From: Bacillota bacterium
Lineage (GTDB): Bacteria; Bacillota; Clostridia; Saccharofermentanales; UBA5734
Assembly: GCA_023438965.1 (NCBI GenBank)
Contig: JAEXPB010000488.1
Span: forward strand, 1-5,001
Length of the DNA: 5,001 bases
Reading direction: 5' to 3'
In this document: positions 1-5,001 of the stretch, in pieces
Position numbering within the stretch: position 1 is the first letter of the stretch
How the letters are laid out: each line of letters opens with the position of its first letter
Notes under the pieces: generated by a model
What the model saw: the letters and a program-made list of their open reading frames with translations, nothing else
What the model was told of the DNA's origin: nothing
Database searches by the model: none
Translations under genes and position numbers: made by a program

Positions 1-203
1 CTGCCAATCAGCGTCCGCCAGAAGACGATCGCATAACTGTCCAGCAAGATATGGCTGGCGACAATGCCATTGGAACCAAAAAGCAGCAAGGCGAGGACAT
101 ATTGTCCATAGGCCCGGCGCCGCGACCTGGCGCCAGCCGGACAGTCTGGCTGCCGCACGGCCGCTGCCGGCATTTCTTTTGAGTATTTCCGAATGCTGTC
201 CAT
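1..203 (-). CDS. EamA/DMT-family transporter, N-terminal part (runs off left edge)
   Basis: This is the first 67 codons of a membrane exporter of the drug/metabolite transporter superfamily; the rest lies beyond base 1. Residues 1-31 form a hydrophilic, arginine-rich N-terminal tail. From about residue 34 a hydrophobic segment begins (VLALLLFGSNGIVAS), then HILLDSYAIVFWRTLIG. This is the usual EamA opening: TM1 with a small-residue stretch, a short loop, then a second helix carrying an Arg-Thr-x-x-Gly motif. The ATG at 203-201 is chosen because GGGAAGG lies 10 bases upstream at 214-220. A second in-frame ATG (173-171) has only a weak purine run before it. The substrate cannot be told from this fragment; family members export amino acids, nucleosides or drugs. 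A candidate promoter precedes it, and the upstream gene ends in a terminator, so it is probably transcribed separately. Confidence 0.75.
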   Translation of the reverse strand, partial: MDSIRKYSKEMPAAAVRQPDCPAGARSRRRAYGQYVLALLLFGSNGIVASHILLDSYAIVFWRTLIG

Positions 204-252
204 GTTCGTCTGACCTTCCCGTTTGAACTTGATCTGGACCTAGTGTACGCTG

Positions 253-281
253 ATTTTATCAAGCATAATAGCGCATGTTTT
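253..281 (-). promoter_or_regulatory. Candidate promoter of the EamA transporter gene
   Basis: Reading leftward there is an extended -10 element, TGATAAAAT (the hexamer TAAAAT at 258-253 preceded by TG one base away). A weak -35, AAAACA (281-276), lies 17 bases upstream. The -35 sits inside the 9-bp tandem repeat. Transcription would start near 246, giving a leader of about 43 bases before the ATG at 203. An alternative -10, TATTAT at 270-265, has an equally weak -35. Support is by consensus matching only. Confidence 0.4.
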
Positions 282-295
282 GCATGTTTTGCATG
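273..295. repeat. 9-bp tandem direct repeat, two and a half copies
   Basis: On the plus strand GCATGTTTT occurs twice in tandem (273-281 and 282-290), followed by a third GCATG (291-295). GCATG itself contains the palindrome CATG. The repeat covers the -35 region of the candidate exporter promoter, so it could be a binding site for an activator or repressor. With 9-bp spacing the copies do not lie exactly on one helix face. A chance or slippage-derived microrepeat is the alternative. Confidence 0.6.
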
Positions 296-302
296 ACATA
301 AT

Positions 303-318
303 CAGATGTATTCATCTG
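303..318. repeat. Small inverted repeat upstream of the exporter promoter
   Basis: CAGATG and CATCTG are separated by TATT, a perfect 6-bp stem with a 4-base loop. No T-run follows on either strand, so it does not look like a terminator. It lies just upstream of the candidate -35 region of the exporter gene and could be an operator. Its function is unproven. Confidence 0.35.
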
Positions 319-349
319 CACTAAAGGCCGGTTCGACGCGGCTTGGACC

Positions 350-372
350 AAAAGACCGCCTCACTGGCGGTC
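350..372 (-). terminator. Intrinsic terminator of the ATPase-DUF4276 cassette
   Basis: On the minus strand GACCGCC (372-366) pairs perfectly with GGCGGTC (360-354) around the 5-base loop AGTGA. It is followed at once by TTTT (353-350). The 7-bp stem has six GC pairs. The TGA stop of the DUF4276 gene (363-361) lies in the loop, so the terminator is embedded in the last codons of the gene. The U-tract is short (four T, then GG), so efficiency may be only moderate. Confidence 0.65.
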
Positions 373-948
373 AAGCGATTCCTGGCTTATTTGAAGTACC
401 GAAAAACGCTTAACGCCATTTATAAACGCGTTAAAGCTAGTGGAAGTGTTATGATCGATATTCATCAATGGGGCGACGCGTTTAGCACCGGCAATCTGTT
501 GAAAACTCGGGATTATCCGATAGAGTTCCTCTTTGGGATTTTGTATGTTGTCAGGCACTTGATATTTCCTCTTCCGTGAAAGATCGATTAGCCGCTTTGA
601 TCCATTTGAACCGTAAGCAGAAATCAGCGCCGGAAAATCGCCAAAATACCAGGCTTCAAGTTCCTGGCAAGCGATGCGGATCAATACTGGCCTTCCGGAA
701 TCTGCGCACAATTGACGAAGATTCTCCTTCAACTCAATACAGTTTTTATTGTCTTGATCATGAACAACGACAAAATGCACATCCGGTTCATTCCAGGCTT
801 TCAGTTTGCGCGGCAATGATCTTTCCAGGTCAGACTTTCCATTATGCGGAATTGTCTGATACGCAATCTGATGGGGAATAATCTGGGGCAGCAATTCATC
901 GAGCAAGTATTTCATTGATGATTCTTCAAGCAGGAAGACAAGCTTCAT
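361..948 (-). CDS. DUF4276 family protein, partner of the upstream AAA ATPase
   Basis: This 195-residue soluble protein matches the DUF4276 family as I remember it. Recognisable blocks are FLLEESS near the start (residues 5-11), the GKSDLE block (37-42), FVVVHDQD (59-66, with D64 and D66), and RIACQELEAWYFGD (91-104). It ends with a conserved GAKR...STSF region (154-172). The family has no settled biochemical function. I infer a Toprim-like fold from an acidic residue after the first hydrophobic strand (E8/E9) and a DxD at the end of a later one (D64, D66), the arrangement seen in Toprim nucleases such as those of OLD-type systems. The ATG overlaps the ATPase stop as ATGA, and GGAGG at 963-959 lies 10 bases upstream, so translation is probably coupled. 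The gene appears full length. It sits in AT-richer DNA than the flanking operon and ends in a hairpin terminator. Confidence 0.85.
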   Translation of the reverse strand: MKLVFLLEESSMKYLLDELLPQIIPHQIAYQTIPHNGKSDLERSLPRKLKAWNEPDVHFVVVHDQDNKNCIELKENLRQLCADSGRPVLIRIACQELEAWYFGDFPALISAYGSNGSKRLIDLSRKRKYQVPDNIQNPKEELYRIIPSFQQIAGAKRVAPLMNIDHNTSTSFNAFINGVKRFSVLQISQESLDRQ

Positions 949-2129
949 AATTTGCCGGCCTCCGCTAATAGAATGTCTTGATTCCAGAGTTCACCCAGCC
1001 GATCGCCTGCTTCATACAAGGATTTTATCAATGCCGAATCTGAAGCACGGACAATCTTGGTAAAGCCATCATTCTTGACCAGGCAATAGAGCTCATCCAA
1101 ACGAACCGCATTTAAAAAATCAGGTGAATGAGTAGAAATAAATACTTGTCCGCCGATATTCGAATAATTCCGGAATTCTTCGGTTAATTGCGCTAATAAT
1201 TGTGGATAGAGTTGATTCTCCGGTTCTTCAACGCAGAGCAGCGCATGGGGGGACGGGTCACTCAGAAGCACCATATAAGTAAACATTTTAATCGTGCCGT
1301 CTGAAACAAACTTGGCAGAAAAAGGATTTTTAAATTTACCATCTTGAAATCTTAATATAACATATCCATCCTCAGTCGTTTTTGCTTCTACACTGGTCAC
1401 ACCAGGAACACGTTCGCGCATTGCTTTTAAAATATTATCAAAACGATCTGGATGATTGTCATAGAGGAATTTGGCAACCTGGGCCAAATTGTCGCCTGTT
1501 CTGGATAGGCTTTCGCTATATTCGGCGATCTGGCGACTTCTTGCTTCTTCAATATGAAAATCAGATACATACCAATCTTCAATTAAACGGCGAAGCGATG
1601 AGATGGCCGGGAAATTCTCAAATTGGCCTAATCCCTTGATCGCTAAAATGTCGGGATCAGAAACTTTTTGCGAACTTCGATTCGCGCTTTGCACATCCTC
1701 ATAACTTTTAAGATTACCTTGGACTGCTACACCTTCGCCGAATGAAAAGTCCAATATTTTCCATGGTGCGCCGTGTTGACCACGTCTCAGACGCATGACT
1801 TCCTTCTTGACCACTGGATTTTTACGCTCATTCAAGCCGATCGTCAGTTCATAAGTAATGCGCGGTTCATCAGGCGCTGGTCGAAATTTCAACTCAAATC
1901 TCAAATCGCCGATCTGGTCGCGAGACAAAACTTCTGCAAATCCACCCCGCATAGCTAAAGCAGAACGAACATTACTGGTCAAGCAGTCATGAAGGAATCC
2001 AAATATATCAAAAAAAGTCGTTTTACCTGAGCCGTTCTTACCCATAAAAACGGCCATTTTGGGTATACTTTCTACAAGCACATCATGAAACACTCGGAAA
2101 TTCTGAATGCGCAATGATTCAATCTGCAC
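945..2129 (-). CDS. AAA family ATPase, RecF/SMC-like, COG4637 type
   Basis: This 394-residue ATPase is of the ABC/SMC-like AAA_21 class. The start (MQIESLRIQNFRVF) is the typical first strand of RecF- and OLD-like ATPases. Walker A is GKNGSGKT (residues 30-37). A signature-like SDGT is at 276-279, Walker B with the catalytic glutamates is LLCVEEPE (297-304), and the switch histidine H334 is in STHSPDFL (332-339). The C-terminal LGELW block (378-382) is one I associate with ATPases encoded next to small DUF proteins. Residues 75-265 form the middle insert. The start codon is GTG; an in-frame TAG at 2147-2145 rules out a longer protein, and GGGG lies 7 bases upstream. The gene overlaps the DUF4276 gene by 4 bases. 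The likely role is ATP-dependent sensing or loading for the partner protein, perhaps in phage defence; this is inferred from the pairing. All core ATPase motifs are intact. Confidence 0.88.
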   Translation of the reverse strand: MQIESLRIQNFRVFHDVLVESIPKMAVFMGKNGSGKTTFFDIFGFLHDCLTSNVRSALAMRGGFAEVLSRDQIGDLRFELKFRPAPDEPRITYELTIGLNERKNPVVKKEVMRLRRGQHGAPWKILDFSFGEGVAVQGNLKSYEDVQSANRSSQKVSDPDILAIKGLGQFENFPAISSLRRLIEDWYVSDFHIEEARSRQIAEYSESLSRTGDNLAQVAKFLYDNHPDRFDNILKAMRERVPGVTSVEAKTTEDGYVILRFQDGKFKNPFSAKFVSDGTIKMFTYMVLLSDPSPHALLCVEEPENQLYPQLLAQLTEEFRNYSNIGGQVFISTHSPDFLNAVRLDELYCLVKNDGFTKIVRASDSALIKSLYEAGDRLGELWNQDILLAEAGKL

Positions 2130-2163
2130 GGTATCGCCCCCAAGCTACAGTTTGTTCAATAAC

Positions 2164-2192
2164 ATTATTACTGATCGATAATCCGAAATCAA
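2164..2192 (-). promoter_or_regulatory. Candidate promoter of the ATPase-DUF4276 cassette
   Basis: In the 72-base gap after the ZIP gene, reading leftward, TTGATT (2192-2187) lies 17 bases before AATAAT (2169-2164): four of six and five of six matches to the sigma-70 consensus at ideal spacing. Transcription would start near 2157, leaving a leader of about 28 bases before the GTG. No hairpin with a T-run separates the ZIP gene from this promoter, so read-through from the upstream operon is also possible. Confidence 0.5.
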
Positions 2193-2201
2193 TGCTATCA
2201 T

Positions 2202-3023
2202 TCATCCCAGCGCCACATCCAGGATCATCATCACCGCAAAGCCAAACATGCAGCCGATGGTCGACAGGTCGGTGGAACCGCTGCCATCGTCCTGCTGGGC
2301 CTCGGGAATCAATTCCTCGACCACGACGTAAATCATAGCGCCGGCGGCGAAGGCCAGGGCATATGGCAGGATGGCGCGCATGGTGACGATGGCCAGGGCG
2401 CCCAGGACACCGGCCAGGGGTTCGACCAGGCCCGAGGCCTGGCCCAGCAGAAACGCCTTGCGCCGGCTAAATCCCTCCCGCCGTAAGGGTATCGCCACGG
2501 CGGCGCCTTCCGGGAAATTCTGCAGCCCGATGCCGATCGCCAGGGCAACCGCCCCGGCCAATGACGCCGACGGGATGCCCGAAGCGACCGCGCCAAAGGC
2601 CACGCCGACCGCCAGGCCCTCCGGGATATTATGCAGCGTGATCGCCAGAACCAGCAGCACACTGCGCTGCCAACTGGTTTTAATACCCTCGGCGGATGAG
2701 CGGGCCAAGCCGATATGCAGATGCGGCAGCGTCTTGTCGGTGAGCCACAGGAACAGCCCGCCGGCCAGGAAGCCAATGGCCGCGGTCAGCCAGGCTTTCT
2801 GGCCTTGACTCTCCGACATTTCGATCGCCGGCGCCAGCAGGGACCAGAAGCTGGCGGCGATCATCACACCGGCGGCAAATCCGAGCATCGTGTTCAAGAT
2901 GGTTTTGTTGATCGACTTGAAAAAGAAGACCAGCCCGGCTCCCAGCGCGGTTACCCCATAGGTGAATAATGTGCCGAACAGTGCTTGACTCACCGGCGGA
3001 AAGTCGGCCAACCATTCAAACAT
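2202..3023 (-). CDS. ZIP family metal transporter (GufA-like)
   Basis: This 273-residue inner-membrane protein has about eight hydrophobic segments (roughly 12-35, 43-63, 77-95, 120-146, 152-179, 190-213, 215-238, 253-272). The ZIP metal-site signatures are intact: HNIPEG in TM4 (H131, N132, E135) and QNFPEG in TM5 (Q168, N169, E172). GLVEPLAG (E201) and VVEELIPE (235-241) follow. ZIP proteins move zinc, iron or manganese into the cytoplasm. The GufA branch is close to ZupT, but metal preference cannot be read from sequence. A histidine pair (H101, H103) lies in the TM3-TM4 loop, where many ZIP proteins carry His clusters, though here it is short. GGGAGG lies 7 bases before the ATG, inside the end of the upstream kinase-Nudix gene. 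The two frames overlap by 8 bases, which indicates one operon and coupled translation. Length is normal for the family. Confidence 0.93.
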   Translation of the reverse strand: MFEWLADFPPVSQALFGTLFTYGVTALGAGLVFFFKSINKTILNTMLGFAAGVMIAASFWSLLAPAIEMSESQGQKAWLTAAIGFLAGGLFLWLTDKTLPHLHIGLARSSAEGIKTSWQRSVLLVLAITLHNIPEGLAVGVAFGAVASGIPSASLAGAVALAIGIGLQNFPEGAAVAIPLRREGFSRRKAFLLGQASGLVEPLAGVLGALAIVTMRAILPYALAFAAGAMIYVVVEELIPEAQQDDGSGSTDLSTIGCMFGFAVMMILDVALG

Positions 3024-4821
3024 GCGCCACCCTCCCTGCTAACGCAAAGAACGCCTCCAGGTACCCAAACGGCACCAAGGACCCGTCATGTTTCATTCTC
3101 ATAATATCATCCTGCGTCGCAGCCATCGCGCCACAGGTTTCACCCGGCTGGAATTCAACCTGGTTCAGATCAAAATCCTTCCGGAAGAGCCAGATGTCAC
3201 TGAAGCAATCTTCCCGCTGCAAAGACAAGATGCAGCGGCCCTGATCGGCCGCAACGGTCAGTCCGGTTTCTTCGCGGACTTCGCGGATCGCCGCCGTCAA
3301 GCTGTCATCACCGGCCAGAGCCGAACCGCCACTGCACTCCCACAGGTTGGGATAACCTTTATTCGGGGTGCGCTGGGTAAGCAAGTATTCGCCCTGGCTG
3401 TTTTGCAGCCAGACATGAACGACCAAATGATAATCGCCTTTGGGCAGCGGGTCGCCGCGCCGATGGGTCCGGCCGGTCAATTTCCGGTCGGCATCGTAGA
3501 CATCCCACAGCTCATCGGCGTTGGATTGCAGATTCAGCCAGCCCTGGACACGATCCGACAGCTGCGGCTGGATCTCCGGATAGGTGAGGTTCTTTGGCAG
3601 CGCATCCGCGAATCGGATTTCTGCGATTTCCATGTCGGGCGGCAGCGCGCCAAGTTCCTTGATCTCGGCATGACACAACAGGCCATAAGTGACTGGCCAG
3701 CCCTTCAGCACACCATACACACCGACCGGTTTCAGATCAAATGCTGTTGCCCCGGTCTCCTCGCGCAGTTCCCGCTGCGCTGTCGCCAGGATCGCTTCCC
3801 CCGGCTCGCGGTGTCCGCCCGGCATTTCCCAGGTTGTGCGGTCCTTCTGGCGGCCGAAGACCCATTTCCCATCGAATCTGGCGGCTATGACCGCATATTG
3901 CAACAGGTCATCGGCAATTTCGTCAACGGCAGGGAAAAAAACCGTCGCCATCGGCTGATACCAGGCCGGCACCGGATTGCGCATCTGATCGTACCATTGC
4001 AGGACTGCTTGCGCCTGCTGGAGCATCGTGTCGATTTCCGCCTGCCCGAACGGGATCGCCCACGGTATGGAGGACAGCGTATTGCTGGCGATGTACAAGG
4101 CGAGCAGCTGCCAGAATGCCGGGGGCACAGCGCCGGCGAAGTAGCCGTCGACCATTCCGGACGCCAAAGGCGGCGCCAGCTGGGCACACCAGACGATCCG
4201 GTTGAATTCCTCCCAAGGATCGCCGAAATCGTCACGGTCAAAATCAATGATCTGCAGTTGGCCGCTCTGATCAAGCATCATGTTGCCGATATGATAATCC
4301 CCGTGCTGATAACATTGCGGCCGGCCCTGGAGTAAATGGCGGTTGGCCTGGATATAGTCGATAAACGCCTGACCGCCTTCATATTGGATCGGGCAAGCGG
4401 CATATTGCCGGATTTTACGGTCGATCTTGCGGTTGAAGCGGTTGGCCCAATCTTCCTGCGTTGGCGGTGCCGGCAGGGTATGGATCGACCGGAGTATTTT
4501 CCCGGCTTCCAGGCCATAGGCATATTGCTCGGTGCCTGAAAGCTGCGGGATCACTTCCGCCGCATTCCGGCCCCCGATCCAGCTCTGCAGTGAATAAACG
4601 CCCTCATCGCACCGGCCGCAGGCGATCGGCTGGCACATCGGCACCCCAAGGGCCGCCACGCGCTTCATCAGTTCAAAGCTGGCCTCTTTCCGGTCGTATT
4701 GGTCCGCCGGCGAGATGCGCAGCAGGTATTTCGTGTTGTCCGCTACCGTGACGCAGTACTTCTTGTCGCCCGACCAGCCCTGGGTAACCGGTTCAGTGTG
4801 CGTAAAGCAAAAATCGGTCAT
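3016..4821 (-). CDS. Three-domain fusion: APH-type phosphotransferase, Nudix hydrolase, second Nudix hydrolase
   Basis: This is a 601-residue cytoplasmic protein with three enzyme domains. Residues 1 to about 285 are an aminoglycoside-phosphotransferase-family kinase. It has a glycine loop GWSGDKKY (15-22), catalytic HGDYHIGN (H173, D175, N180) and metal-binding IIDFD (D193), all intact. The family phosphorylates small alcohols such as aminoglycosides, sugars or choline; the substrate here is unknown. Residues about 300-425 are a Nudix domain with a perfect box from G336 to A358 (E342, R350, E351, E354, E355). It resembles 8-oxo-dGTP pyrophosphatase-like proteins. Residues about 436-595 are a second Nudix domain resembling isopentenyl-diphosphate-isomerase-like or YfcD-like proteins (ELWDVYD at 437-443). 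In its box (G499-L521) the first glutamate is D505, while R513, E514, E517 and E518 remain. AAAGGATAGG precedes the ATG. An extended -10 promoter lies upstream and the ZIP gene overlaps the end. A joint reaction of the three domains is not deducible from sequence. Confidence 0.9.
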   Translation of the reverse strand: MTDFCFTHTEPVTQGWSGDKKYCVTVADNTKYLLRISPADQYDRKEASFELMKRVAALGVPMCQPIACGRCDEGVYSLQSWIGGRNAAEVIPQLSGTEQYAYGLEAGKILRSIHTLPAPPTQEDWANRFNRKIDRKIRQYAACPIQYEGGQAFIDYIQANRHLLQGRPQCYQHGDYHIGNMMLDQSGQLQIIDFDRDDFGDPWEEFNRIVWCAQLAPPLASGMVDGYFAGAVPPAFWQLLALYIASNTLSSIPWAIPFGQAEIDTMLQQAQAVLQWYDQMRNPVPAWYQPMATVFFPAVDEIADDLLQYAVIAARFDGKWVFGRQKDRTTWEMPGGHREPGEAILATAQRELREETGATAFDLKPVGVYGVLKGWPVTYGLLCHAEIKELGALPPDMEIAEIRFADALPKNLTYPEIQPQLSDRVQGWLNLQSNADELWDVYDADRKLTGRTHRRGDPLPKGDYHLVVHVWLQNSQGEYLLTQRTPNKGYPNLWECSGGSALAGDDSLTAAIREVREETGLTVAADQGRCILSLQREDCFSDIWLFRKDFDLNQVEFQPGETCGAMAATQDDIMRMKHDGSLVPFGYLEAFFALAGRVAHV

Positions 4822-4884
4822 GTGGTCCTATCCTTTACTATTAAGCATTTTCCTTCGGAGGCAATTCAATATTAATTTTATATC

Positions 4885-4914
4885 ATTATACCACGACGGG
4901 ATCGCTAATTTTCA
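4885..4914 (-). promoter_or_regulatory. Promoter of the kinase-Nudix/ZIP operon
   Basis: Reading leftward there is a perfect -10, TATAAT (4890-4885), in an extended form with TGG immediately before it (4893-4891). The best -35, TGAAAA (4914-4909), is weak and 18 bases away, as is common when an extended -10 is present. Transcription would begin near 4878 and give a leader of about 57 bases before the ATG at 4821. That leader holds no obvious hairpin. Confidence 0.6.
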
Positions 4915-4918
4915 TTGA

Positions 4919-4929
4919 ATGGTGACCAT
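4919..4929. repeat. Short palindrome between the divergent promoters
   Basis: ATGGTGACCAT is a perfect interrupted palindrome with 5-bp arms around a central G. It lies between the -35 elements of the leftward promoter (ending at 4914) and the rightward promoter (starting at 4934), a natural place for a shared operator. Eleven bases are few, so a chance occurrence is possible. Confidence 0.3.
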
Positions 4930-4933
4930 CAAC

Positions 4934-4962
4934 TTGAAAACGGCCTGCTATTCGGCTATAAT
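4934..4962 (+). promoter_or_regulatory. Strong rightward promoter for a gene beyond the window
   Basis: TTGAAA (4934-4939) and a perfect TATAAT (4957-4962) are separated by exactly 17 bases, a near-consensus sigma-70 promoter on the plus strand. Transcription would start near 4969 and read out of the window. It is divergent from the kinase-Nudix/ZIP operon. The -10 is embedded in a perfect palindrome, which suggests repression at this site. Confidence 0.75.
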
Positions 4963-4980
4963 TATAGCTAATATATTAGC
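4955..4980. promoter_or_regulatory. Two adjoining 14-bp palindromes, probable operator
   Basis: GCTATAATTATAGC (4955-4968) and GCTAATATATTAGC (4967-4980) are each perfect palindromes and share two bases. Both have GCTA/TAGC outer arms, and their centres are 12 bases apart. The first covers the -10 of the rightward promoter and the second covers the expected transcription start and early leader. This fits a pair of dimer sites for a repressor, possibly the product of the divergent gene just outside the window. The regulator's identity is unknown. Confidence 0.6.
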
Positions 4981-4986
4981 CAATAT

Positions 4987-4991
4987 GGAGG
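4987..4991 (+). promoter_or_regulatory. Ribosome binding site of a rightward gene at the window edge
   Basis: GGAGG lies about 20 bases after the predicted start of the rightward transcript. A start codon would be expected within the last few bases or just past 5001. An ATG at 4985-4987 stays open to the edge (MEASW) but has no Shine-Dalgarno before it. I therefore favour GGAGG serving a start outside the window. Confidence 0.4.
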
Positions 4992-5001
4992 CGTCCTGGG
5001 A

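Noticed and set aside
8..262. An 84-codon leftward open frame covering the start of the exporter gene
   Set aside because: Its product is arginine-, serine- and proline-rich with no family resemblance. The frame starting at 203 gives a recognisable EamA N-terminus with a ribosome binding site.
343..881. Two consecutive plus-strand frames (78 and 101 codons) opposite the DUF4276 gene
   Set aside because: They are antisense to a gene with clear family motifs and show no recognisable domain.
2155..2172. AT-rich imperfect inverted repeat after the ZIP gene, considered as a terminator
   Set aside because: The stem is weak and AT-only in its core, and no T-run follows. It also overlaps a better promoter -10.
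2333..2808. Overlapping frames of about 145 codons on both strands within the ZIP gene
   Set aside because: Both are arginine-, alanine- and proline-rich shadow products of GC-rich DNA, while the ZIP frame has intact metal-site motifs.
3088..4335. A 415-codon open frame on the plus strand
   Set aside because: It lies wholly antisense to the kinase-Nudix gene, whose three domains are recognisable. The product has no motif I know, and long antisense frames are common in GC-rich coding DNA.
4828..4848. A 6-codon upstream frame (MLNSKG) in the leader of the kinase-Nudix gene, as a possible leader peptide
   Set aside because: AAGGA lies only 2 bases before its ATG, too close for normal initiation. 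No attenuator-like hairpins follow and the peptide has no regulatory codon run.
1..5001. CRISPR arrays, tRNA or rRNA genes, insertion sequences
   Set aside because: No spaced repeat array, cloverleaf-like sequence, transposase motif or terminal inverted repeat was seen on either strand.

Overview
The window reads as a chromosomal segment of a moderately GC-rich bacterium. A Bacillota (Firmicutes) host is my best guess, because the kinase and first Nudix domain of the largest gene resemble clostridial and bacillar homologues as I remember them. That assignment is an inference and could be wrong. Every gene I can support lies on the minus strand. Only a promoter at the far right points the other way, towards a gene outside the window.

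Right to left (the direction of transcription), the window opens with a short divergent control region at about 4822-5001. It is followed by an apparent two-gene operon. The first gene (3016-4821) encodes a 601-residue protein with an APH-type small-molecule kinase domain followed by two Nudix hydrolase domains. The second (2202-3023) encodes a GufA-like ZIP metal transporter. The two reading frames overlap by 8 bases, and the transporter's ribosome binding site lies inside the end of the kinase-Nudix gene, so their translation is probably coupled.

Next comes a clearly AT-richer cassette at about 361-2200: a COG4637-type AAA ATPase (945-2129, GTG start) and a DUF4276-family protein (361-948). 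They share an ATGA stop-start overlap, a candidate promoter of their own at 2164-2192, and a hairpin terminator at 350-372 whose loop holds the stop codon. An ATPase paired with a small acidic-motif protein is the layout of several two-component anti-phage or nucleic-acid-processing systems. The GC contrast with both flanks suggests this pair arrived as a unit. It is the best candidate in the window for an under-described system.

At the left edge is the start of a drug/metabolite exporter of the EamA type (1-203, running off the window). A 9-bp tandem repeat and a small inverted repeat lie in front of it and may be regulatory. No RNA genes, insertion sequences or CRISPR arrays are visible, and no gene-free stretch exceeds 300 bases.
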